This document shows positions 55,913-64,000 of a stretch of DNA of 64,000 nucleotides, one piece after another. Under the pieces are notes generated by a model. It ran no database searches and was not told the origin of the DNA. It worked only from the letters and a program-made list of their open reading frames with translations. Every line of letters starts with the position of its first letter. The first letter of the stretch is position 1. The position numbers and the translations under genes were made by a program. The stretch comes from Clostridium aceticum (GTDB lineage: Bacteria; Bacillota; Clostridia; Peptostreptococcales; Natronincolaceae). The DNA is taken from contig NZ_CP009687.1 in NCBI RefSeq assembly GCF_001042715.1, forward strand, positions 1,231,418 to 1,295,417. The letters are read 5' to 3'.

Positions 55913-56290
55913 CTACTCAACCTCCCTATATAGTATCGCCAGCATAGACTGTAACTCTTCTTCCTCAAGACCTAAAAACCTACTTTCTTTCACAACTGCT
56001 ATTAGTTTCTCTTCGATGATTTTAAGCTTTTTTTCTCGTAAAAGCTCTTTGTTCTGAGGAGCTACGAAGGAACCCTTGCCAGCTACTGTTTCAATAAAAC
56101 CTTCTTTCTCTAGTTCTTCATAGGCTCTTTTTGTGGTGATAACACTGATCTGTAGGTTTTTAGCTAGATTTCTAATAGAGGGGAGAGGCTCACCTTCCTG
56201 AATTTCCCCCTTCAAAATCATGGCTTTTACTTGATTAAGAATTTGTTCATAAATAGGTTCTTGGGATGCATTGGAGATAATTATTTTCAT
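55913..56290 (-). CDS. GntR-family regulator, YtrA subfamily
   Basis: 125 residues: a winged helix (PIYEQILNQVKAMILKGEIQ, then LPSIRNLAKNLQISVITTKR) and the short C-terminal helix of YtrA proteins. The subfamily represses its own ABC operon and is relieved by cell-wall antibiotics. The ribosome site GGAGG lies inside the 47-bp palindrome upstream, which spans the -10 box as well, so repression and translation signals coincide. Confidence 0.92.
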   Translation of the reverse strand: MKIIISNASQEPIYEQILNQVKAMILKGEIQEGEPLPSIRNLAKNLQISVITTKRAYEELEKEGFIETVAGKGSFVAPQNKELLREKKLKIIEEKLIAVVKESRFLGLEEEELQSMLAILYREVE

Positions 56291-56297
56291 TGGATCC

Positions 56298-56352
56298 CCT
56301 CCGTATATACTGTATATATATTATATATACAGTATATACGGAGGCTTGTCAA
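56298..56352 (-). promoter_or_regulatory. YtrA operon promoter within a 47-bp perfect palindrome
   Basis: On the minus strand TTGACA (56352-56347) and TATATA (56329-56324) are 17 bases apart. Positions 56298-56320 and 56322-56344 are exact reverse complements around a single T, making a 47-bp palindrome with an AT core and GGAGG/CCTCC ends. The GGAGG on the minus strand is the ribosome site of the GntR gene. This strongly suggests an autoregulatory operator. Confidence 0.82.
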
Positions 56353-56393
56353 GTTATTTATGAAAAAATTTTTAACAAAAGTAAATGAATAAA

Positions 56394-56433
56394 AAAAGAA
56401 ACTAAAACCCATCAGGAGGTCTTAATTTCTTTT
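56394..56433 (-). terminator. Terminator after the CotF-like genes
   Basis: AAAAGAAACTAA (56394-56405) pairs with TTAATTTCTTTT (56422-56433) with one mismatch. On the minus strand it is followed by a T run. Confidence 0.7.
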
Positions 56434-56494
56434 GTTTAGTACATATGCATATTTTCACTAAGGAGTGATTTGATTCTTCCGTAAAGATTAGGTG

Positions 56495-56809
56495 TTACTT
56501 ATGTTGCTGTTCTTGATTTAAAACCCAGCTTGATTGTTGATTAGCATGAGACATTTGTTCTGTTGGACTAATATAGGGTTGTGCCCAATCTTTCTTTAAG
56601 ATAAGGGCTGTTAATGAGTCATGGGCAGTGACCTTCTGGGTTAATAAACCAGCAATAAACTGTCTTACTTCAGGGGTAGTGGCACGTAAGTTTGCTGCTA
56701 GATAAGTATTTGCTGCACTTTTCATAGCTAGATCTGTGCTTAAGGCAATTATCTGATCATTTAGTTTTATATCTGTCATCCCCATCAAGTTCCTTAATAT
56801 TAAGCCCAT
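56495..56809 (-). CDS. CotF-like spore coat protein
   Basis: 104 residues. The sequence pattern (LNDQIIALSTDLAMKSAANTY, then TPEVRQFIAGLLTQKVTAHD, then WAQPYISPTEQ) resembles the CotF/YhcQ family of small spore coat proteins, with helical hairpins. It shares a base with the upstream small gene (TGATG), so the two are coupled. The protein is probably made in the mother cell during sporulation (inference). Confidence 0.8.
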   Translation of the reverse strand: MGLILRNLMGMTDIKLNDQIIALSTDLAMKSAANTYLAANLRATTPEVRQFIAGLLTQKVTAHDSLTALILKKDWAQPYISPTEQMSHANQQSSWVLNQEQQHK

Positions 56810-57021
56810 CAGTGCACCCCCTTGATGATATTGTTTTCATTAATAAATTGTTGCATACTTTTTATTTTGCCTTCGCTGATTTGGATAAATGAATCTAATA
56901 GATTTTTCAACTCAGTATCCTGAACCAATTCTCTAACAGCCTTAGCATCCGCAAGGCTAACTGTCTCCATTGAAAGTAACGATGTTAAATCTAACATTTC
57001 TGATGTTGTTATTTGGCGCAT
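56809..57021 (-). CDS. Small CotF-associated protein
   Basis: 70 residues, likely helical (MLDLTSLLSMETVSLADAKA, then LKNLLDSFIQISEGKI). It resembles the short upstream partners found with CotF-like proteins, such as the YraG/YraF group. The start ATG 57021 follows AGGAGGG. The exact family is uncertain. Confidence 0.72.
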   Translation of the reverse strand: MRQITTSEMLDLTSLLSMETVSLADAKAVRELVQDTELKNLLDSFIQISEGKIKSMQQFINENNIIKGVH

Positions 57022-57084
57022 TGCTTATCCCTCCTAATGATTCTTAATAAATATTATTATCCAGAAGAAAGAAAGTTATAGAGG

Positions 57085-57093
57085 TATATTATG
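57085..57093 (-). promoter_or_regulatory. Possible sporulation (sigma-K/E-like) -10 element
   Basis: CATAATATA on the minus strand matches the CATAnnnTA sigma-K -10 pattern about 65 bases before the small coat gene. No convincing -35 box is seen, so this is a weak call. Confidence 0.3.
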
Positions 57094-57117
57094 GATTCAT
57101 TACAATAAACAAACACT

Positions 57118-57573
57118 TTATGACAGATCAGCGAAAGTATCTATTTTACTGACCTTATAGGCTAACAAATAATATGTAAAGAAAAAGGGCAAACCTAAAT
57201 AATACTCCCAGCGAAGAGGTTCAAAAATATCAAACCAATGAAACAAGGGTTCTACTACAAAAACAACAAATAGGGAAAAAAATACTGCTTTTAAGTAAGG
57301 AGAGAGTTTAGGTTTGAATTGAATCAACAACATTGTTGTAACTGGAATAATGCTAAACCCCCAAGGTATATAAAAAGTATGATGGTGATGGGAGGGAGGC
57401 AAATTATAATGCCATAATCTAAAAAGAACTCCCATGGAATCGAAAAAAATTTTTATAGAAGCTATAAAAAGACCTGCCAGCAAAAGTCGTCCAGTACTTT
57501 CTTTTTTACGCAAAATGAGCCATATTATCCATGGAAGTACTAAGAATATTACAGAAATCCAAATTTTCATCAT
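57118..57573 (-). CDS. CBO0543-type integral membrane protein
   Basis: 151 residues with about five helices. The motif PSHHHHTFYIPWGFSIIP and FEPLRWEYYLGLPFF resemble the CBO0543 family of clostridial and Bacillus membrane proteins, whose function is unknown. An AGGAGG site precedes the start. It is cotranscribed or adjacent to the small coat genes, so a sporulation link is possible. Confidence 0.75.
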   Translation of the reverse strand: MMKIWISVIFLVLPWIIWLILRKKESTGRLLLAGLFIASIKIFFDSMGVLFRLWHYNLPPSHHHHTFYIPWGFSIIPVTTMLLIQFKPKLSPYLKAVFFSLFVVFVVEPLFHWFDIFEPLRWEYYLGLPFFFTYYLLAYKVSKIDTFADLS

Positions 57574-57705
57574 TTATATGCCTCCTAAGTCTATTCATAG
57601 TTTCTCCATAATTAAGGGTATTATTTTAAGATTTTTTTGAGAAAATATTTATTAAGTTTATTCGTTTGATGGATATATTTAGATAGGTAGAAAAGGTGTG
57701 ATAAA

Positions 57706-58341
57706 TTGAATTCTTTTCAACTACTTTTTGATATAGTACATCTCAAAAAAAATAAAGAACTAAGTTTGCCGCAAACACAAGAAACTTTCAAAGCATTCGT
57801 GGATGCGATTTTTCCCAGGACCCATGAAGAATCCAGTGGGGGACTGGATTTACATACTGAAGAATTTCTAATCTGGGTGCTGGATCATCTTCTATCACTA
57901 ACGATTTTTAAGAAAAATGTGAATATTCCAATGGCTAATGTAACTGCTGAAATGCTTAATATAGCTGCAAAACAGCTAATTGATAAGGGAGAAAATAAAA
58001 AGCCTGTAACCCCCGATATAATACAGGAAAAAGGTGTTTTTGCAGCCCTTGCTCCAAGTGACCGTTTCCGTGCTATTTCTCTCTTGGAGGAGCTTCGGTT
58101 AAATCTTGAAAGTTTGCCCATTCCTTTTTGGAATAATTCTGGCGTTGTACTTGCTATCACAACTGTACTAACCCTGTTGAGTACCTTTGGACACTATTCT
58201 GAATGGTGTGCATATGACTCAACAAAATTGGAAACAGCAGAGAATCGTATAATACAAGAATTTCCTGCAACTTGGAAAGAGGTGGGTTATCCTGGTCCAT
58301 CTAAGGGCTATCGTGCCCTTCGGGGTTATTTACTTGAGTAA
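57706..58341 (+). CDS. Gluconate 2-dehydrogenase subunit 3-like protein
   Basis: 211 residues from a TTG start behind AAGGTGTGAT. The family region is about 20-180 (TFKAFVDAIFPRTHEESSGG, then WCAYDSTKLETAENRIIQEF). In aerobes such subunits pair with a GMC flavoprotein and cytochrome to oxidise sugars. Here there is no Tat signal and no cytochrome. The next gene, 21 bases on, is the GMC partner. Confidence 0.85.
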   Translation: MNSFQLLFDIVHLKKNKELSLPQTQETFKAFVDAIFPRTHEESSGGLDLHTEEFLIWVLDHLLSLTIFKKNVNIPMANVTAEMLNIAAKQLIDKGENKKPVTPDIIQEKGVFAALAPSDRFRAISLLEELRLNLESLPIPFWNNSGVVLAITTVLTLLSTFGHYSEWCAYDSTKLETAENRIIQEFPATWKEVGYPGPSKGYRALRGYLLE

Positions 58342-58362
58342 TCTAAAATAGGAAGGGTGCAA

Positions 58363-60060
58363 ATGATGCATGAAATAGACGTTATAGTTATCGGAGCAGG
58401 TGGAGGAGGTCCTGTTGTTGCCAAAGAACTTGGGGAAACAGGAATAAAAGTGTTGTTGCTTGAGGCTGGACCCTGGTATGGACATAAAAAATGGCCTCAT
58501 CCAAATCGGGAACAAGGTGCTATAAGTGATTCAAATCCAGATAACTTAAGTCATGAGATTCTGGAAAAGCATTTTACCGATTATGAAGATGACATGAATA
58601 ACACTATATCAGGAAAATTTCGTTGGGGTCCTGCTGATAGAAGTAAACCTCCTTGGTTTCGAAACATTCCTCAAGGGGGTTTTTCTTGGCAGAATTCTGG
58701 GGTTGGGGGAACGACACTCCATTACTTTGCCAATTCCCCCAGAGCTTTACCCATTGCAGTGGATAAAGTCTGGCCTATTTCTTATCGTGAATTGATGCCA
58801 TATTACGAAAAAGTTGAAGCTACCCTTCCTGTTTCGATTGCACCAATGACAACTAAGGAAGAACTGTTTTTTTATGGTGCTAGAAAAGCTGGTTGGTCAC
58901 TTTTAAAAACCCTTAATATAACTAGTCCTGGTTATCAGCCCCAACAAAATGCCATATTACCACCAGACCCAAATATAAACGATCTAAATTATAAGTTTGA
59001 CGGCAAGAACCTAGGTTGTACCCTTAGCGGTCATTGTATTAATGGCTGTCATGTTGGGCCAACAATCGAAAAAGTAGCGAAACGTTCAACCATGGTGAGT
59101 TATATTCCCCTTGCTCTTAAAACTGGAAATGTGGAAATTCAACCAAATACCTTCGTCACTAAAATATTGACAGAAAGCGATAAAAAAGGTCTTAAGGCGA
59201 TTGGCGTCCGGTGTAAAAATACATGGACAGGGGAAATCTCTGAATTCAAGGCAAAAGCAGTAGTCATGGCAGCAGGCAGTATAGAAACACCTCGACTTTG
59301 GATGAACTCAAAGCTACCTGATAATCCGTGGGTGGGAAAGGGGCTGACCAATCATTGGTATGATACTATTTCTGGAATATTTGATGAGAAGGTTTTGTTG
59401 AAAATATTAGGTGTCCCTAGTGTAGAACCTTATGTTGGACAAACTTCAGCAGCAAGATTTGTTTATCCTGGGCTTGGCGTAATTCAGGGAGTTGGTCTTA
59501 GTCCAGGATTAAGTGCTGCATTGCTGTATGCTTTAAGCAGAGACTACAACTTTTTGCGTAAACCTTACCCAGATGAGCCTTGGGATGTTAGAGGCAGAGT
59601 AGTAGGTGCAGAACTTAAAGAATATATGCTGGAATATCCAAGAACCTTAAGTGTATTAATTCTTACTGATGATGAAGTAAATCAAAATAATGGAGTTACA
59701 CTTGATCCTATCTTAAAGGATGAATATGGTCATATACCTATAATTAAGTACCAACCAAGTAAAAAAGATAAAGAAAAGAGGGATAGGCTGGCTGTCATTG
59801 CTGCTGATATGTTAAAGAAAGCAGGAGCTAAAAAAATTCTGCGTTCCGATGCCCTATCTAATTTACTTGCTCATATCGAAAGCACAATGCGTATGGGATA
59901 TGTTATAGATACTGATTGTGAAGCCTATCAAGTAAAAAGGCTATTTGTAGCGGATAATAGCGCACACTACAACTGCTTAGGGGGATCAAATCCTACACTT
60001 ACAACCCAAGCTTTAGCCACTCGTACGGCAGAAAAAATAGTCAAGAAGTATTTTAGCTAA
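58363..60060 (+). CDS. GMC-family oxidoreductase (FAD-dependent)
   Basis: 565 residues. The FAD dinucleotide fold is VIVIGAGGGGPVVAKEL, and a GMC signature region (GGFSWQNSGVGGTTLHY, then GSIETPRLW) follows. The C-terminal region ends with FVADNSAHYNCLGGSNPTLT, a likely active-site histidine region. ATG 58363 or 58366 follows GGAAGGG. Paired with the subunit-3-like protein it may oxidise an alcohol or sugar. Neighbouring coat genes make a spore-surface oxidoreductase plausible (inference). Confidence 0.9.
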   Translation: MMHEIDVIVIGAGGGGPVVAKELGETGIKVLLLEAGPWYGHKKWPHPNREQGAISDSNPDNLSHEILEKHFTDYEDDMNNTISGKFRWGPADRSKPPWFRNIPQGGFSWQNSGVGGTTLHYFANSPRALPIAVDKVWPISYRELMPYYEKVEATLPVSIAPMTTKEELFFYGARKAGWSLLKTLNITSPGYQPQQNAILPPDPNINDLNYKFDGKNLGCTLSGHCINGCHVGPTIEKVAKRSTMVSYIPLALKTGNVEIQPNTFVTKILTESDKKGLKAIGVRCKNTWTGEISEFKAKAVVMAAGSIETPRLWMNSKLPDNPWVGKGLTNHWYDTISGIFDEKVLLKILGVPSVEPYVGQTSAARFVYPGLGVIQGVGLSPGLSAALLYALSRDYNFLRKPYPDEPWDVRGRVVGAELKEYMLEYPRTLSVLILTDDEVNQNNGVTLDPILKDEYGHIPIIKYQPSKKDKEKRDRLAVIAADMLKKAGAKKILRSDALSNLLAHIESTMRMGYVIDTDCEAYQVKRLFVADNSAHYNCLGGSNPTLTTQALATRTAEKIVKKYFS

Positions 60061-60080
60061 AAGATGCTTCCACATAAAAT

Positions 60081-60109
60081 AACCTCTACCTATTATAAAA
60101 GTAGAGGTT
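60081..60109. terminator. Bidirectional terminator-like hairpin
   Basis: AACCTCTAC (60081-60089) pairs perfectly with GTAGAGGTT (60101-60109). It lies between the converging GMC oxidoreductase and alcohol dehydrogenase genes. The T run is poor on the plus side. Confidence 0.7.
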
Positions 60110-60134
60110 GGGTATTATTGCATACTAAATTATT

Positions 60135-61310
60135 CTACATTGCTGCTTTAAACAGATCTATGATATCTTCAACTGTACCCTGTCTTGGATTTACTAAAGC
60201 TGTTAGATCTTTTAGTGCATTTTGGGACATTTGCTGGATATCCTTTTCTTGAACACCCATTTCCGCTAATCCATTGGGCATTTTAAAATCATACCGCATC
60301 TTTAATAGGGAAGCTATAATTTTATCAAGAGCTTGAGATTTTTTATCTGCTGTAATATTCATAGCTTCAGCGATCTTTATTATTCTTTCATCTGGTATAG
60401 ATACAGCATTATACTCTAGTACAAACGGCAATAAAACGGCATCGTAGTTTCCATGATATTCATTATAAAAACCGCCTAATTGATGGGCCAAGGAATGAGC
60501 ATATCCCAAGCCGGAATTATTTAAGGTCATTCCTGTCATCATACTGGCAAACATCATCTTCTCCCTTGCTTCTAAATCGTTCCCATTCTCATAGGCTCTA
60601 GGTAGGTATTCAATAGCAATTTTTAAAGCATGGAGAGCCAGACCATCGGTTATAGGAGAAGCTTCAGTACATAAAAATGATTCAATTGCCTGGGTTATAA
60701 CGTCAAATCCCACCCCCGCCGTTAATTCTTTAGGCATGGATGCCATGAACATAGGATCATTCACCGACATAATGGGCATCATATTCGGTGAACCCATCAG
60801 CATTTTTACTTTTCTGGAATTGTCGGTTATTACAGTAAACATTGTCACCTCAGCACCAGACCCTGAAGTAGTATTAATACAGATCAAAGGAATCATAGGC
60901 TTGGTGACCTTCTTCCAACCTTCATAATCAGTGATGGAACCACCGTTGGTAGCTACGGTGGCTATGGCTTTTGCACAATCATGATTTGTTCCACCACCAA
61001 TGGATATTAGAAAATCGTAGTCTCTTGCAAGTACATTCAGCTTATTTGGAAAGTATTTTAATCCATCTTCAACGAAGGACACCGTTGGGTTAGAATGAAG
61101 TACCCCATCAAATATGTCATAGGAAATAAATAAGGATTTCAAGATTCTTTCGATCATTTCAACATAGCCTAAAGATATCATGTTTTTGTCAGTAACAATT
61201 AATGTTTTTTTAATCTTTAAATGCTTTATCTCATCCGGAAGATCCTTAATAGCACCAACGCCAACGAGATTAGTTTTAGGCATATAAAAATTGTGGGTAT
61301 TTTCTGCCAT
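60135..61310 (-). CDS. Iron-containing alcohol dehydrogenase
   Basis: 391 residues of the Fe-dependent ADH family. The NAD loop is ISIGGGTNHDCAKAIA. Metal-ligand histidines are in the GLGYAHSLAHQLGGFYNEYHG region, the standard H-x(3)-H and later His positions. It interconverts alcohols and aldehydes, substrate unknown. AGGAGG precedes the ATG. Repeat copy C lies just upstream. Location among coat and GMC genes recalls the alcohol dehydrogenase of Bacillus yra coat operons. Confidence 0.93.
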   Translation of the reverse strand: MAENTHNFYMPKTNLVGVGAIKDLPDEIKHLKIKKTLIVTDKNMISLGYVEMIERILKSLFISYDIFDGVLHSNPTVSFVEDGLKYFPNKLNVLARDYDFLISIGGGTNHDCAKAIATVATNGGSITDYEGWKKVTKPMIPLICINTTSGSGAEVTMFTVITDNSRKVKMLMGSPNMMPIMSVNDPMFMASMPKELTAGVGFDVITQAIESFLCTEASPITDGLALHALKIAIEYLPRAYENGNDLEAREKMMFASMMTGMTLNNSGLGYAHSLAHQLGGFYNEYHGNYDAVLLPFVLEYNAVSIPDERIIKIAEAMNITADKKSQALDKIIASLLKMRYDFKMPNGLAEMGVQEKDIQQMSQNALKDLTALVNPRQGTVEDIIDLFKAAM

Positions 61311-61346
61311 GCTATATTCCTCCTACTATAAAAGGTGTATAAAATA

Positions 61347-61469
61347 TATAGATAAGCAAGTTCAAACTTTAATTTTGATATACAGGGTCTACGGTTTCTC
61401 CCCAAAACCGTGGGCTACAAATGTAGCCCTTAGTATATCAAAATTAAGTCCTGATGTTGTTTATCTATA
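61347..61469. repeat. Palindromic dispersed repeat, copy C
   Basis: Outer arms TATAGATAA (61347-61355) and TTATCTATA (61461-61469), and a perfect 15-bp inner stem TTAATTTTGATATAC (61369-61383) with GTATATCAAAATTAA (61433-61447). Inside are two hairpins: ACGGTTT/AAACCGT (61391-61411) and GGGCTAC-AAAT-GTAGCCC (61412-61429). Compared with copy A the stem has A-T changed to G-C on both sides, a compensatory change. It lies between gerC and the alcohol dehydrogenase gene. Confidence 0.78.
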
Positions 61470-61561
61470 GTATCTACTATAAATAAATATCCTATCCAAA
61501 GGAATGTTGTCATCTTAATACCTCTGCTTCCCCGATGTTTAGCCTTAGCTGGAGGCGTTGA

Positions 61562-62761
61562 TTATTTTATTATTAAGCTTCTTATATTTTGATCAGTATT
61601 TTCTACTTTTGCATCTACTTTGACATTTACATCAATGTCAGGGAAAACATCCTCCCATTGATCCTCAAGTTCAGTTTGCCATAATCTTGTATGCTTTCTA
61701 TAAAAGGCAAAACCAAATCCAAATATATCTGATTGAAGCTCTTTTTGACTCTTTTTTAACGCAGCTTCGATATCTGAATGTATGCTTTCGGAAAGTTTCA
61801 TTTCCATGATATTGATGTCTTCAGGCAGCAATATATTGGAACCTTTGCTACTATAATACTTTCTTAATTCAGCATTTACTTTTACTGCAATATTGATAAC
61901 TGGTTTGCCATTGTCTATTTCAGCACTTACTTTGCTGTTTGATCTATCTATATGGTAATAGAGTATATCCTGTAGATCAGTGGTATTTGATTCTTCGGAT
62001 ACTTTGTAAGCACGGGTATCCTTTCCTGTGATCCACGAAAATCCAAAACTTTCTTTTTCATTAAGCCATCCTACAAATTCACCTTTTTTAAAAACAGCAA
62101 GATTTGAGGGTCTTTGAGCTGCTTCGTTTTTCTCCAACTGTAGTTTGGGATCGACTGTAATGATACGTGGTGCTGTAGCTTGTATTCCAGGGACAGCCAG
62201 CATCGCTGTAAAATCTTGGATTGAAACAGGGAAGATGACACCTGTGTCCTTGGAGAGAACAATTGAATTATAGATTTGTTCACTGGAGGGTATTGGGTGA
62301 TTAACGTCAAAGGTATTGATTGTGTCCTCAGCTTTGCCTGATGCGATGACAAGATAGGTAGTATCTCGTATAGCTGGTGTGCGGTTGAAGAACTCTATTA
62401 AATCCACCATAATATGCTTTGCTGCTTCTTCACCAACAACAATGACTTTTAAATAACCCCAAAATAAATACTTAGAAGTTCTATCTCTAAGTTTTGATAA
62501 AGCACCAAATATTGTGTTATCTGTAATTGAATAGATAACACCGTTTTGTGTCGAAGAACCTTGGGAGGCTTCTTCATTGCTGTCTTGTTTTGTTATAGGA
62601 ATATATTGAATTGTTACTGTAATTTCATTGGAATCTTTATTATAATCAATCCCCAAAGTGGCGAGCTGTATCATATTTTCATATTCTATATAATCCCAGC
62701 AACCTTGTAAGATGAGTAGAAAGAATATAAGCAGTGCTAAAAAAGTATGTTTTTTCTTCAT
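61562..62761 (-). CDS. gerC: Spore germination lipoprotein, Ger(x)C family
   Basis: 399 residues. The signal peptide ends in lipobox LQGC (C21), followed by the family-typical WDYIEYENMIQLATLGIDY start. The rest fits GerAC-type proteins, which help form germinant receptors with GerA- and GerB-type subunits in the spore inner membrane. It follows gerB by 58 bases and is the last gene of the gerABC operon seen here. Confidence 0.92.
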   Translation of the reverse strand: MKKKHTFLALLIFFLLILQGCWDYIEYENMIQLATLGIDYNKDSNEITVTIQYIPITKQDSNEEASQGSSTQNGVIYSITDNTIFGALSKLRDRTSKYLFWGYLKVIVVGEEAAKHIMVDLIEFFNRTPAIRDTTYLVIASGKAEDTINTFDVNHPIPSSEQIYNSIVLSKDTGVIFPVSIQDFTAMLAVPGIQATAPRIITVDPKLQLEKNEAAQRPSNLAVFKKGEFVGWLNEKESFGFSWITGKDTRAYKVSEESNTTDLQDILYYHIDRSNSKVSAEIDNGKPVINIAVKVNAELRKYYSSKGSNILLPEDINIMEMKLSESIHSDIEAALKKSQKELQSDIFGFGFAFYRKHTRLWQTELEDQWEDVFPDIDVNVKVDAKVENTDQNIRSLIIK

Positions 62762-62819
62762 AATTAAACCCTTTCAGTTCTTTTGTTTTTTTATAATCCA
62801 TAGGAAATTCTATACTTGA

Positions 62820-63920
62820 TCATCCTTTGAATTTTTCAATGGAAGACCTTGTCCTAAATATGCTAATAGAAGTAAGAAGCAGGACAAACACAGAAAAGGG
62901 TAAAATGATATAGTTTGCCAACAGGACTGCAAGGAAATAGGCCTTATTATAGGAACTTAACCATACTGCAGGGATAAATGTCATGATGGCTGTTATGAAC
63001 AACAATAACAGGGGTTTTTTGTTGTAAATTTTTTTTGCAGATGTCCATGCACAGTATATACACATTGTGATTTTACCAATAGCAATAATTTGATAGCTTG
63101 CGAAAATAAATATTTCTAATCCCTGCAAAAAATTTCCCATTTTTATAATTCTAGCTGCATTCACTCCTCCAAATGCTACACCTTTTGCAAGTTCAGGGCT
63201 CATCACTCCTATGATTACGAATATTGCTGAAGAAATAACAACAGCACTTAGGGCTATTCCCTGTACAACCCACATGTAGTGTTTTGCAGGACTAGGTATA
63301 AAGCGTACTAAAATCATTAAAATCAGTAAACATTCAGATGCGGCTCCTATCATAAATAGGGTTCCTTTCAAGAACCCAGTGAAGGGCATATTAAATACAG
63401 GAATAATATATTCGATTTTAAAAAAATTTGGAAATGCAAAGATAAAGGCAGCAAAATAATTAACAACACCTAATACAGCTAGTATTTCAGTCAATCTTGC
63501 AAAGGATTGAATTTCACCATATGAAAACATTGCCCCAAGTAATACTAATAACATCATGGTAACCCAAACAGGGGTATACTGTAAGAAAAACACATTAAGC
63601 ATTTGTGTAAACATATTTAGCTGTGCAACTGCTACTGCAATATTTACTAAAATAAATGCTATACTCACAGTCTTGGCTAAAAACTTTCCCAATCCTCTTT
63701 CTAAAATATCGAAAATCGTACTTTGGGGATAGCGGTTACTAAGATATAAAATCCACATTGCAAAAGGGATGATTAATAAAGCCCCCAATAAACCTGCTAC
63801 CCAGGCAGATCTATCTACATAATCATCAATCCATGTATGGCTGTATACGATATTGCCTATAACCCCAATAAAACATAAAAAAATAACTTGCTCTCTTGTA
63901 AGTTTGATATTCTCTGGCAT
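62820..63920 (-). CDS. gerB: Spore germination permease, GerAB family
   Basis: 366 residues with about ten helices, an amino-acid-permease-like fold. The start KLTREQVIFLCFIGVIGNIV matches GerAB proteins. It is the ligand-binding transmembrane subunit of the germinant receptor. ATG 63920 has GAGGGAG at a slightly long spacing. The upstream reading frame (63927-64000) is the end of the GerA subunit gene. Confidence 0.92.
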   Translation of the reverse strand: MPENIKLTREQVIFLCFIGVIGNIVYSHTWIDDYVDRSAWVAGLLGALLIIPFAMWILYLSNRYPQSTIFDILERGLGKFLAKTVSIAFILVNIAVAVAQLNMFTQMLNVFFLQYTPVWVTMMLLVLLGAMFSYGEIQSFARLTEILAVLGVVNYFAAFIFAFPNFFKIEYIIPVFNMPFTGFLKGTLFMIGAASECLLILMILVRFIPSPAKHYMWVVQGIALSAVVISSAIFVIIGVMSPELAKGVAFGGVNAARIIKMGNFLQGLEIFIFASYQIIAIGKITMCIYCAWTSAKKIYNKKPLLLLFITAIMTFIPAVWLSSYNKAYFLAVLLANYIILPFSVFVLLLTSISIFRTRSSIEKFKG

Positions 63921-63926
63921 AAATGA

Positions 63927-64000
63927 TCATTCTCCCTCATGCTTCTTATTATTTATTCTGGTGGGGTTATAAGGAGCCAACATGTTTAAGCGTTTTTTTA
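63927..64000 (-). CDS. gerA: 3' end of a GerA-family germination protein, partial
   Basis: The minus strand reads KKRLNMLAPYNPTRINNKKH and three more residues before TGA, six bases before the gerB start codon. It matches the typical C-terminal tail of GerA proteins (an LAP.P motif near the end) and the expected gerA-gerB-gerC gene order. Only the last 24 codons are in the window. Confidence 0.7.
   Translation of the reverse strand, partial: KKRLNMLAPYNPTRINNKKHEGE

Overview
The window is AT-rich DNA with strong AGGAGG-type ribosome binding sites and dense co-directional operons. It carries endospore genes (GerA/GerB/GerC-type germination proteins, CotF-like coat proteins), an anaerobe's ketoacid oxidation enzyme (indolepyruvate:ferredoxin oxidoreductase) and a [FeFe]-hydrogenase-like iron-sulfur protein. 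Together these point to a spore-forming anaerobic Clostridia member, perhaps near Alkaliphilus or related Peptostreptococcales; the genus is inference. No rRNA, tRNA, CRISPR array, transposase or phage gene was seen.

Layout. 0-7.3 kb: start of a probable ABC protein at the left edge, topoisomerase III, a TtcA-like tRNA thiolase, an M15 peptidase, a sensory-type [FeFe]-hydrogenase homologue and cysteine synthase. 7.4-15.7 kb: a hexuronate module with a TRAP transporter (dctPQM), a GntR regulator, glucuronate isomerase, mannonate dehydratase and a fructuronate reductase, with operator-like repeats at its promoters. 15.8-21.5 kb: an ABC exporter, a membrane protein, arsenate reductase, a DUF2089/YvlB-like pair and a flavin reductase-like protein. 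21.8-30.1 kb: a WG-repeat protein, iorAB, a glutamine amidotransferase, a chemotaxis receptor and a lipoprotein carbonic anhydrase.

30.5-39.9 kb is the most distinctive block: TrkH/TrkA/KtrA potassium-uptake genes interleaved with two related sensor kinases and three response regulators, none of which has a DNA-binding domain and two of which carry TPR-like tails. This suggests non-transcriptional control of potassium uptake (inference). 40-47.4 kb: D-serine dehydratase, a GGDEF/HD-GYP protein, two YsnF/AvaK-type proteins, a DUF421 membrane protein, and an HD hydrolase with an XRE-cupin regulator.

47.5-56.4 kb holds three ABC export systems: a BceRSAB-type peptide-sensing and detoxification module preceded by a five-codon leader ORF and hairpin, an EcsAB-like pair, and a YtrA-type operon whose promoter lies in a 47-bp perfect palindrome. 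56.5-64 kb looks spore-related: two small CotF-like proteins, a CBO0543-type membrane protein, a gluconate-dehydrogenase-subunit-3/GMC oxidoreductase pair, an iron alcohol dehydrogenase, and gerC, gerB and the 3' end of gerA.

A dispersed palindromic repeat occurs three times (about 231-346, 21515-21603 and 61347-61469), always next to a gene start. Two copies share an outer stem with a compensatory base-pair change, and it is among the best candidates for an undescribed element here.
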